Shown: positions 23,123 through 30,128 of the stretch, one piece after another | How positions within the stretch are numbered: the stretch's first letter is position 1 | Layout: each line of letters begins with the position of its first letter | Assembly: GCA_910588315.1 (NCBI GenBank) | Contig: CAJUQF010000008.1 | Span: forward strand, 1 to 40,707 | Source: an uncultured Christensenellaceae bacterium | Lineage (GTDB): Bacteria; Bacillota; Clostridia; Christensenellales; Pumilibacteraceae | Reading direction: 5' to 3' | Length of the DNA: 40,707 nt | Program-made: the position numbers and the translations under genes | Notes under the pieces: model-generated | Databases searched by the model: none | Told to the model about the DNA's origin: nothing | Seen by the model: only the letters and a program-made list of their open reading frames with translations

Positions 23123-24895
23123 TTACGGAACGTAAACTCCGTCTCTGCCGAATAAACGTTTTGCTTTTTCCACATCGTCCTTGAACATATCGCCGGCGGT
23201 CTTTTCCACGCGCGGACGTTTTTTCACGCCGATAGCAGTGAGCGTTTCGCCGAGAACGGACATTACCGACTCGTCGCCCATCTGTAAAAATACTTCATCC
23301 GGCGACACAAGCGCGATATAATCGTCACGCTCGATAACCGAAACGCCTGCCGACAGCAACCGCATAACGCGCGTCGATGCCGGCGATTTTGCTTTTCTCA
23401 GCGCACGTACAAGCTTGCCCATAAGTTCGAGTCCGCTCTCTTTTACCGCCGACAAATGTCTGAACTCCCCTTCGTCGGCGGCGGACACCGCAGTCGATTT
23501 CGAATTGCTATCGCCGCTTCTTTCTGGGCGATTAGGCGCCGCCGATCTCTTAATGTATGTTTCGTTCGGTGGCGCGATAGGCTCGGGCGGCGGAACATAA
23601 TCGTAATCGGGCGGAGGAGGAATGTAATCCAAAGCATCATGCTCGGGAGACAAAGTCTGCGTTACCGGCGCCTGCTGTTTATACTCCTTGCGCGGCGCAT
23701 CCGCCGATACATCAGGTGTGTAGTTTACCGTATTTTTTTTTTGCTCCGTAGAAGCTACGGAGTTTTTTTCGAGCGCCGATATTCTTTTGAGAAGATCCTC
23801 TTCGCGTTGCATGCCGCAAACGAGTTTTACCAGCGCGGTCTCTGTAAACACACGCGGATTGACCGAGTATTTAAGTCCGCTTTCGGCGGCGCCCAATCCT
23901 TCGAGTATACGCGCAATATCTTCCATAGCATATTTTTCGGCTGCGGCAACAATAGCGTCGAGCGACGCTTTGTCTGCGTTTATGAGCGTACCCGACGCGG
24001 CTTTGGCTTTGCCTACGGACTTTGCCACAAGCACGTTGCGCGTGTAGTCTATGAGCTGGCGCATGACCGCCGCCATGGATTTGCCGCTGCCGACAAGCTT
24101 ATCCACGGTCAGCAAAACGCCGTTTAGATCGCGCGCGGCGGTACGGTCGAACAGTTCTGCGATCGCCGCCGAGTCGCCTGCGCCCGTCAGTCTTAACACG
24201 ACGTCCGACGTGATCGTTTCCGCTGCGGACGCGAGCGTGTCGGCAACCGACAGCGCGTCGCGCACGCTACCCTCGCCGAGCCGCGCTATCTCTTCCACCG
24301 CGTCGGCGGTATATTTTATATTTTCGGCGTCGTAAATACGCGCAATATGTTTCGCGAGAATATCGGCGGGAACGAGCCGGAAGTCGAATCTTATGCACCG
24401 CGAAAGAATGGTCTGCGGCAATTTCTGCGGCTCGGTAGTTGCGAGAATGAATATAACGTGATCGGGCGGTTCTTCGATCGTCTTGAGCAGTGCGTTGAAC
24501 GCACCGCCGGTCAGCATGTGTACCTCGTCTATTATATAGACTTTATACTTGCACGAAACGGGCAGATACTTGACCTTTTCGCGAATGTCGCGCGCATCGT
24601 CCACGCCGTTGTTGGACGCCGCGTCCATCTCGATTATATCGACGTTGTCTACGGCGAGCTTTTTACAGACCTCGCACTCGCCGCACGGACTGCCGTTTAC
24701 CGGATGCAGACAGTTGACCGCACGCGCGAAAATGCGCGCGCAAGACGTTTTGCCCACACCGCGGCTGCCCGTAAACAAATACGCATGCCCGATCCTGCCG
24801 AGCTTGATCTGGTTGGTCAAAGTCGTAACTATCGGGTCTTGCCCGATGACGTCGTCGAACTTCTGCGACCTGTATTTTCTGTAAAGCGTTGCCAT
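23123..24895 (-). CDS. dnaX: DNA polymerase III subunit gamma/tau
   Basis: Clamp-loader ATPase of the replisome. 590 aa: AAA+ domain with Walker A GSRGVGKT (43-50), zinc-finger cysteines at about 62, 71, 74 and 77 (the last three in CGECEVC), Walker B IIDEVHML and sensor motifs (ILSRCIRFDF, GSVRDALS). Domain III follows, then a Pro/Tyr-rich linker (YIPPPPDYDYVPPPEP) and a C-terminal domain. The N-terminus MATLYRKYRSQKF matches the conserved DnaX start, so this ATG is secure. The promoter places transcription start exactly on its A. A run of nine T's at 23732-23740 and a GTTTTTTTC patch nearby on the plus strand are A-runs in the gene, a known context for gamma/tau frameshifting in E. coli. 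The usual neighbours ybaB and recR are not downstream. Confidence 0.96.
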   Translation of the reverse strand: MATLYRKYRSQKFDDVIGQDPIVTTLTNQIKLGRIGHAYLFTGSRGVGKTSCARIFARAVNCLHPVNGSPCGECEVCKKLAVDNVDIIEMDAASNNGVDDARDIREKVKYLPVSCKYKVYIIDEVHMLTGGAFNALLKTIEEPPDHVIFILATTEPQKLPQTILSRCIRFDFRLVPADILAKHIARIYDAENIKYTADAVEEIARLGEGSVRDALSVADTLASAAETITSDVVLRLTGAGDSAAIAELFDRTAARDLNGVLLTVDKLVGSGKSMAAVMRQLIDYTRNVLVAKSVGKAKAASGTLINADKASLDAIVAAAEKYAMEDIARILEGLGAAESGLKYSVNPRVFTETALVKLVCGMQREEDLLKRISALEKNSVASTEQKKNTVNYTPDVSADAPRKEYKQQAPVTQTLSPEHDALDYIPPPPDYDYVPPPEPIAPPNETYIKRSAAPNRPERSGDSNSKSTAVSAADEGEFRHLSAVKESGLELMGKLVRALRKAKSPASTRVMRLLSAGVSVIERDDYIALVSPDEVFLQMGDESVMSVLGETLTAIGVKKRPRVEKTAGDMFKDDVEKAKRLFGRDGVYVP

Positions 24896-24901
24896 AATAG
24901 C

Positions 24902-24930
24902 ATTGTAATATATTCGTGTCCGTTTGTCAA
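24902..24930 (-). promoter_or_regulatory. sigma-A promoter giving a leaderless dnaX mRNA
   Basis: -35 TTGACA, 17-bp spacer, -10 TACAAT. Seven nucleotides past the -10 lands on 24895, the A of the dnaX ATG, whose position is fixed by the conserved protein N-terminus. Six nucleotides separate the -10 box from the start codon. Confidence 0.82.
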
Positions 24931-24991
24931 GGGAATGACCATTCGCCTTTCGACCGAGTGAAAACGCCTATCCGATCAATTGCGGAATGCC

Positions 24992-26041
24992 CTAATTGTT
25001 GCGGGTATAGAACGTATTTTTACCGGAGCCGTGTTTTGAAATATGTTCGGTATCTACAAGTTCCTTTAACGCCTTTTCGACAGAGCTTGCCGAAACGCTC
25101 GGCAACAGTATCGATATATCGGTTTTTGTGAATTTTCCCAACTGTTTTTGTATCGCGTCTTTAACAAGTTCTATCGTCGGTTTCTTTTGGGAAATAATTT
25201 CTATTCTTTCTTCAAAATCTTTATATGCCGCAAGAATTATTTCAAGCAGATATTTTATAAACGGCGTCGGATCGCCATTTCCTTCATGCCAACCTTGCTG
25301 ACTTGCAAGCAGCGCATCATAATACAAATCTTTATTTTTGGATATCTTTGCTTCAATCGATATATACTTGCCTATGTCGATACCGCTTCTGTATAATAAC
25401 AATGCCGTAAGCAATCTGCTCATTCTGCCGTTCCCGTCTATAAACGGATGAATGCAAAGAAAATCGTGAATAAAGATAGGGATCAAAATCAATGGCTCGA
25501 TCTCGCCACCACTTATTATTTTGTTAAAAGAATTACATATTGTCTCTATTGCTATCGGAGTCTCTAAAGGCGATAACGGCCTAAATAACGTTTCCGTTAT
25601 ACCCATACCGTCTGTTGCCGATATATAGTTTTGGACGTTTTTGAATTTGCCGCCGATCGAACTCTTACCGGTATGCGCATACATGATCCCGTGCAGCTGT
25701 AAAATATAATTCGGCGTGATCGGTATATACTCGTAACTTTCGTGAATACGATTCAATACGTCTCTGTATCCCGCGATCTCTTCTTCGGCACGGTTTATCG
25801 GCATGGTTTTATTTTCGACAAGTTGCTTTAACCGCGTAGAAGTTGTGCGGATACCTTCGATAGAATTCGAACCTTCCGTGCTTTGCACTTTGGCTATCTC
25901 TATTAGCTTAGTCAATTCGGCACGATCATCATGAGAATATCTTTCGCACTTCCCTTTGCATTGATAAATTTGCGCGATAATATTAACTATGTCGTTATCC
26001 CATTTCACATTTTTCAAATTTTCATAATCGAAATTTCTCAT
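24992..26041 (-). CDS. Fic-family protein with C-terminal winged helix
   Basis: 349 aa. Fic enzymes usually transfer AMP from ATP to a hydroxyl on a target protein. The catalytic motif HPFIDGNGR (198-206) is intact, including the catalytic His and the phosphate-binding GNGR. An N-terminal inhibitory helix of the (S/T)xxxE(G/N) type is visible at about 58-63 (SNSIEG), placing it in class II, where Glu62 would restrain activity. The beta-hairpin flap is near FKNVQNYISATDG. Residues ~285-345 look like a winged helix-turn-helix (LGKFTKTDISILL...SSVEKALKELVDTEHI). Lower GC than its neighbours hints at acquisition. Own promoter with a perfect dyad over it, suggesting autorepression. No antitoxin ORF is adjacent. 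Confidence 0.9.
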   Translation of the reverse strand: MRNFDYENLKNVKWDNDIVNIIAQIYQCKGKCERYSHDDRAELTKLIEIAKVQSTEGSNSIEGIRTTSTRLKQLVENKTMPINRAEEEIAGYRDVLNRIHESYEYIPITPNYILQLHGIMYAHTGKSSIGGKFKNVQNYISATDGMGITETLFRPLSPLETPIAIETICNSFNKIISGGEIEPLILIPIFIHDFLCIHPFIDGNGRMSRLLTALLLYRSGIDIGKYISIEAKISKNKDLYYDALLASQQGWHEGNGDPTPFIKYLLEIILAAYKDFEERIEIISQKKPTIELVKDAIQKQLGKFTKTDISILLPSVSASSVEKALKELVDTEHISKHGSGKNTFYTRNN

Positions 26042-26053
26042 AGCCTATTTCCT

Positions 26054-26084
26054 TTCTCGTAAATTGTATACTATTTTACGAGAA
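26054..26084 (-). promoter_or_regulatory. perfect inverted repeat (operator) over the Fic promoter
   Basis: TTCTCGTAAA and TTTACGAGAA, exact 10-bp inverted arms separated by 11 bp, cover the spacer, the -10 box and the transcription start. One arm is in the spacer and the other at +1. Centre-to-centre spacing of the arms is 21 bp, two helical turns, as expected for a dimeric DNA-binding protein on one face. Confidence 0.75.
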
Positions 26085-26091
26085 TAGTCAA
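26063..26091 (-). promoter_or_regulatory. promoter of the Fic gene
   Basis: -35 TTGACT, 17-bp spacer, -10 TACAAT. Predicted start about 26056 gives a ~15-nt leader containing AAAGGAA, so unlike several neighbours this mRNA has a ribosome-binding site. Confidence 0.75.
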
Positions 26092-26122
26092 CAGTTTATG
26101 CGATAGCGGCTTATTACGTTTA

Positions 26123-27178
26123 TCAAGCTATCAAATTAACTATAACGCCCAAGACCGTCGATATTGTATACATACCGGCTATAATGAGCGCACTGTTGAG
26201 TATCGGTCTGTTATGTTTTATCAATACTGCATAACCGATACCGGCGCTTACGCACAGCCCCGCGATCGCGCCGCCGAGATTGAGTCCGCCGACAAGATAC
26301 AGTTCGGTAATGACTACCGATGCCGCGCAGTTGGGTATGAGTCCGACCAGTCCGGCAAGAAAAGGCTGCCAATATCCCGTAGCGCCTATAAACGCCGCTA
26401 TGCGATCCTCGCCGACATAATATACCGCTATGCCGAAAACTATGTTGACTATCAATATAAAAATCAAAACAGTCGCGGTATGTATCAGCGGATGTTTAAA
26501 ATACGTATTCCATATGTACGCGGCTTTCTGCTTTTTGGAAGCGGTCGCGTCGGGGGCTGGCGCCGCATCGATCTCGTGATGATGACAGCCGTAAATATGC
26601 GCATGTACCGAATCATCATGTTCGCTGAGTTCGCCGTCGGCGTCGAATTCGTGCCTATGCTCTTCCGCATGCGCGTCGCACTCTTCCGCTTTGTTTGCGG
26701 TGTTATCGATATGCCCGGTGTTTGTCGCGCTATTGCCGTGCGCGTCGCGAAGGGCGCTATCCGGATCTTTCGACGACGTGCGTTCGATCAGTTTTTCGAC
26801 CGCGAACACAGAGTAGCCGACAAGCAAAGCGAAACATATTTTTATTATCAAAACCGGCAATATCTTGTCCAAACCCAACTCGAAGTTGGACAGCATGATG
26901 GGAAGCGCCTCGTCCGACGTCGCTATATACACGGCAAGCAGCGTGCCGAGCGCTATCCTGCGCTTGCAGTAAAGCTCTGTCGCGACGACGGAGAAGCCGC
27001 ACTGCGGCACTATGCCTACGCCCGTGCCGATGAGCGGCGCGATCCCGCCTTTGAGCGATTTGTTTACCTTATTCCACTTGGCTTTGCTCTCTATGAGTTC
27101 GAGCAAAAGATTCATTGCCAAAAGAAACGGCAAAATTTTAAGCGTATCCAAAAACGCATCGAGAAAAACGTCGCCCAT
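26123..27178 (-). CDS. putative manganese (metal) exporter, ArsP_2-like ten-helix membrane protein
   Basis: 351 aa, two pseudo-repeated membrane halves. The first carries PLIGTGVGIVPQCGFSVVATELY and the second LVGLIPNCAASVVITELYLVGG; each has a Pro-x-Cys-(G/A)-x-Ser-Val-Val signature inside a helix, typical of the PF11449-type putative manganese transporters. Between them is a cytoplasmic or external loop of about 100 residues very rich in His, Asp and Glu (AEEHRHEF, DDSVHAHIYGCHHHEID), likely to bind metal. The start at the TAATG overlap with the DUF815 gene is preferred to a longer frame whose extra 42 residues are Arg/Cys-rich and read inside the upstream gene. The substrate is inferred from the family name, not proven. 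Confidence 0.82.
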   Translation of the reverse strand: MGDVFLDAFLDTLKILPFLLAMNLLLELIESKAKWNKVNKSLKGGIAPLIGTGVGIVPQCGFSVVATELYCKRRIALGTLLAVYIATSDEALPIMLSNFELGLDKILPVLIIKICFALLVGYSVFAVEKLIERTSSKDPDSALRDAHGNSATNTGHIDNTANKAEECDAHAEEHRHEFDADGELSEHDDSVHAHIYGCHHHEIDAAPAPDATASKKQKAAYIWNTYFKHPLIHTATVLIFILIVNIVFGIAVYYVGEDRIAAFIGATGYWQPFLAGLVGLIPNCAASVVITELYLVGGLNLGGAIAGLCVSAGIGYAVLIKHNRPILNSALIIAGMYTISTVLGVIVNLIA

Positions 27179-28320
27179 TATTCCGCCAGCCTTTCCGCGT
27201 AGGTACATTCGATAAGGTCGGCGATCTGTTTTGCGGCATGCGGCGACCGCCCGCCCTTTTTGATGGCGGCAAGCTCGGCAAGCGGCGCGTACTCGTCTCG
27301 CCATTTGACTCCGCGCGATCGCAATATTTGTCTGAGTATGTCTATGAACTTATCCTTATCCGGATTCACGTACGTTATGACAAGCCCGAACCTGTCGAAC
27401 AGCGCAAGCTCTTCGCCCGTTTCTTTATACCGATCCGATCTTCCGCCGCCGATAACGCCCGCCGCACGCCTGCGGTCGGCAGTGCAATATACAAGGCAGT
27501 TCGACGCATTGCCCTGTAACCCGTCGAGCGCGGTTTTGACGTCTGCGTCTACGCCGTCGATATTTACATCGTCTATAATGATCAAAAATTTCTGATTGAG
27601 TCCGGCTATCTCGGCAATAAGCTCGGGTAGCCTACCGATATCGCCACGCGCAAGTTCGATAGTTTTCAGTCTGCCGCCGTATTCGTTGGCTATCGCTCTG
27701 ACAGTCGCGGACTTTCCCGTGCCGCGATCGCCGTACAGCAGCGTATGGAACGCCGGAAGCCCTGCAATAAAGTTCTCCGTGTTGCGGATTATCTCGTTTT
27801 TCTCTTCGACGTAATCTTTGAGATCCGACAGCCGCGTGCCGTCGGTCTGCGCGGGCGTAAGACACCCGTCGCGGTATACAAACGCGTTTGCTCCGGCAAA
27901 CCTGCCGTAACCGCGCGTCGAGTAAAACAGAATAAGTCCGTCATACGTGACCGACAGTCCGCCGGACCCGAACCGCGGAAAAAAGTCCTTGGTAAATTCC
28001 GTAACGAACTCTTCGGGCGATACGAGCGACAGCTGTTTAAACAGCAGCAGTTCGTTTTTTACCTGCGCTTTTATCCTTTCCGGGATACGTCCGCCATGCG
28101 CCGCAGTACGAGAAAATATATTATCGTCGGTCAGCATGAGAGATTTTATCCACTCGCCCGTACTGTCAGTTCCGCTGTCGGCGACACGCCGAAAAACTTC
28201 CGCGGCGAGCGAAAGCTTTTCTTCCTGCGTTTTGGCAACAGTCAGCATTGCAAGCGGCATGATCTCCGTCGCGACGCGCGAAAACACGGAAATTGATTTG
28301 TAGCGCAAAATCGTATCCAT
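27178..28320 (-). CDS. DUF815-family AAA-type ATP-binding protein
   Basis: 380 aa. An N-terminal helical domain of about 180 residues leads to a AAA-like ATPase core: Walker A LLYGDRGTGKSATVRAIA (about 195-212), the conserved IELARGDIGRLPELIAEI, Walker B FLIIIDDVNID, and a C-terminal 'lid' ending in GGRSPHAAKQIADL. This matches DUF815 (PF05673), whose job is unknown although the fold suggests a remodelling ATPase. The length is slightly short for the family. Its stop overlaps the transporter start by one base, so the two proteins are made together. The promoter puts the transcription start 2 nt before the ATG. Confidence 0.88.
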   Translation of the reverse strand: MDTILRYKSISVFSRVATEIMPLAMLTVAKTQEEKLSLAAEVFRRVADSGTDSTGEWIKSLMLTDDNIFSRTAAHGGRIPERIKAQVKNELLLFKQLSLVSPEEFVTEFTKDFFPRFGSGGLSVTYDGLILFYSTRGYGRFAGANAFVYRDGCLTPAQTDGTRLSDLKDYVEEKNEIIRNTENFIAGLPAFHTLLYGDRGTGKSATVRAIANEYGGRLKTIELARGDIGRLPELIAEIAGLNQKFLIIIDDVNIDGVDADVKTALDGLQGNASNCLVYCTADRRRAAGVIGGGRSDRYKETGEELALFDRFGLVITYVNPDKDKFIDILRQILRSRGVKWRDEYAPLAELAAIKKGGRSPHAAKQIADLIECTYAERLAE

Positions 28321-28328
28321 CTTCGTAA

Positions 28329-28357
28329 ATTATACTCTCACCCGCAAAAAATGTCAA
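28329..28357 (-). promoter_or_regulatory. sigma-A promoter giving a near-leaderless mRNA (DUF815-transporter operon)
   Basis: -35 TTGACA and -10 TATAAT, both consensus, 17-bp spacer. Predicted start 28322, two nucleotides before the ATG. No ribosome-binding site. Confidence 0.8.
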
Positions 28358-28402
28358 CGTTAATTTGCGCCGCCCGACGCGTTCGACAATACTCGTTCGC
28401 GA

Positions 28403-28431
28403 TTGACATTTTTCGCATTTTCGGGTAGAAT
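28403..28431 (+). promoter_or_regulatory. sigma-A promoter giving a leaderless mRNA (AlkZ-related gene)
   Basis: -35 TTGACA, 17-bp spacer, -10 TAGAAT. Predicted start 28438, one nucleotide before the ATG at 28439. Divergent from the DUF815 promoter, with about 45 bp between the two -35 boxes. Confidence 0.78.
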
Positions 28432-28438
28432 ATATATT

Positions 28439-29044
28439 ATGAAACGTATATCGAATCAACAGGATATAATAGACTGCGTAAACCATTACGGGATACTTCC
28501 GTTCTGGACGGAAAGCGGATTTTCCGCAGCGCAAATGAGCGCCGTCAGTTTCATGAAGCTGTGGAACATGCGCGAAAAAGCAGTCAATTCGGGCGAGATA
28601 GTTTACGGCAAGTTCGTCAATAAAAAAGCGACTTTCGTCTCGCGCGAAGCTTTCCCGTATCTTGCGGCTCTGCGCCGCGACGGATATGATTTCGATTCGC
28701 TGTCCGACGAAGGCAAAGCGCCGCGCCGTGAAATAGAGATCATGAACGCCGTCGGCAACGATCCCACACCGTCGTACAAACTGTCGCAATCGCTCGGCAT
28801 GAAAGGTTTCGACGGCGTCGTCACATCGTTGCAAAACAAAACGTATCTTTGTATCAACTTCAAAAAAAGCTACATGGGAACGGCGTTGCTTTGCCGCCCG
28901 GAAGACTTGTTCGGTTATGACTACGTTCGCTCGGCTTACGGACTGTCGATACAGGAGAACGTCGAAAAGCTATTGTCTCTCTGCCCCGGTCTAAAAGAAC
29001 TCGACGAAAAGATCCGCGCAAAAGCGCTTACTCCCGCCGTGTGA
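28439..29044 (+). CDS. AlkZ-related protein
   Basis: 201 aa. The pattern matches the 'AlkZ-related' proteins of clostridia: SNQQDIIDCVNHYGILPFW near the N-terminus, then SGEIVYGKFVNKKATFVSREAFPYLAALRRDGYDFDSL, FDGVVTSLQNKTYLCI and a C-terminal LFGYDYVRSAYG. The name comes from distant likeness to AlkZ-type winged-helix DNA glycosylases; no glycosylase activity has been shown in this subgroup as far as I know. A longer open frame begins 36 nt upstream but would include the -35 and -10 boxes, so the ATG 8 nt after the -10 is chosen. It is one of two plus-strand genes and has no partner. A role in nucleic-acid repair or binding is a guess. Confidence 0.7.
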   Translation: MKRISNQQDIIDCVNHYGILPFWTESGFSAAQMSAVSFMKLWNMREKAVNSGEIVYGKFVNKKATFVSREAFPYLAALRRDGYDFDSLSDEGKAPRREIEIMNAVGNDPTPSYKLSQSLGMKGFDGVVTSLQNKTYLCINFKKSYMGTALLCRPEDLFGYDYVRSAYGLSIQENVEKLLSLCPGLKELDEKIRAKALTPAV

Positions 29045-29230
29045 AAAAACACGACTGTCATTGATTACTCATTGCAGATAAAACCATATATTAACGGACT
29101 GCATCGAAACGTCTGTACTATATATTATTTTACGGCTGCGATCGATCACCTACAAGAGGATTAATTGTCTGTTTTCGCCGTCCGCGTTTTTTCGTCGATC
29201 TCGGGCATCGCCGCAATTAAATAAAATAAG
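29045..29230. other. intergenic, no gene seen
   Basis: About 190 bp between the plus-strand AlkZ-related gene and the terminator of the minus-strand PhnP-like operon. I see no clear plus-strand terminator for the AlkZ-related gene, no repeat and no small ORF with a ribosome-binding site. Confidence 0.5.
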
Positions 29231-29268
29231 CAAAAATCGCAGAGAGGCATTATACTTCTCTGCGATTT
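29231..29268 (-). terminator. strong terminator after the PhnP-like hydrolase gene
   Basis: A perfect 12-bp stem, AAATCGCAGAGA / TCTCTGCGATTT with an 11-nt loop, is followed on the minus strand by TTTTTG. Ends the acyltransferase-ligase-hydrolase operon 24 nt after the stop. Confidence 0.85.
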
Positions 29269-29291
29269 ACTCTGTGCGGATTTTTGATCTG

Positions 29292-30128
29292 TCATATTTC
29301 AACCGAACAACCGTCGTATGCGACGGTTATATCATGCTCGCTTGCAAGCGCGGATATTCCCGCGTAATCGAGATCGGTGTTGTGCGAAAAGTGCGTCGCG
29401 TAAAACAAAGTGCTTTCATCTGCGACTCCGACTTCACGCATGAGCTGTTTTTGCTTGACTATATCGTATAGCCCCATATGCCTGCCGACGCCGTGTTCTA
29501 TCGCGCCGTAAGTACAGTCGAGCGCAACGAGCCGAACGTCGACTCGCATTTTTCTTAGCTTTTCGAATACTTCTCTTTCGAGCGGACCGGTATCGTTCAA
29601 AAACAAAGCGCCCGCGCCCCCGCGTTCGACGTAATACACCAGGCAATCTTCGCCTTTGGTGTGCGCGGCAGGCAGAGCGATTATCCTCATATCGTCGCTC
29701 ACGACACAATCGAATGGATGCATCACGGTCGTTATCAAGCCTGCGCCGACCTCAGGACGGAGTTCCCTGTTTACGTCGTTCCAAAAAATATCATGCACCG
29801 TAGGATCGCAATAAATATTGACGCGATCTTCGGTAAGGTTTTTCGCGAACGGTCCGCCGCGCATACAGAACTCTTGCGGATAGCAGTGATCCATGTGCGC
29901 ATGGGTTATAAGCACGCGTTTTATCTTGGACAGGTCGAGCTTAAACTTAAGCATGTGCATATACGTGTCCATGGGGAAATCGAACAGCGTGTCGTCGTCG
30001 ATAAGAATCTGACTGCGCGTTCTTACTTCTCTGCCGCCGACAGCTTTGGCGCGCACGCATGTAGGACAGTTGCAGAACACCGCAGGCACGCCCTCCGCAG
30101 CCGCAGTACCCAAAAACGTTATCTTCAT
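29292..30128 (-). CDS. PhnP-like metallo-beta-lactamase-fold hydrolase
   Basis: 278 aa. The N-terminus MKITFLGTAAAEGVPAVFCNCPTC carries a Cys cluster (about 19, 21, 24) like the zinc site of PhnP. Next comes the metal-binding THAHMDHC (His76, His78, Asp80, His81), and later LPAAHT and an ATHFSHN segment that complete the two-metal site. PhnP-type enzymes cut phosphodiesters (for example cyclic ribose phosphates) or related small molecules. No phosphonate-degradation gene is nearby, so the substrate here is unknown. Its ATG overlaps the stop of the adenylate-forming ligase by 4 nt, so the two are translated together; it may process the ligase's product or by-product, which is inference. Confidence 0.83.
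   Translation of the reverse strand: MKITFLGTAAAEGVPAVFCNCPTCVRAKAVGGREVRTRSQILIDDDTLFDFPMDTYMHMLKFKLDLSKIKRVLITHAHMDHCYPQEFCMRGGPFAKNLTEDRVNIYCDPTVHDIFWNDVNRELRPEVGAGLITTVMHPFDCVVSDDMRIIALPAAHTKGEDCLVYYVERGGAGALFLNDTGPLEREVFEKLRKMRVDVRLVALDCTYGAIEHGVGRHMGLYDIVKQKQLMREVGVADESTLFYATHFSHNTDLDYAGISALASEHDITVAYDGCSVEI

Noticed and set aside
24896..24991. signal-recognition-particle RNA beside dnaX
   Set aside because: The gap is under 100 bp, holds the dnaX promoter, and lacks the conserved SRP RNA loop sequences.
26123..27304. longer N-terminus for the metal exporter
   Set aside because: The extra residues are Arg/Cys-rich and read within the upstream DUF815 gene; the TAATG overlap gives a normal membrane-protein start.
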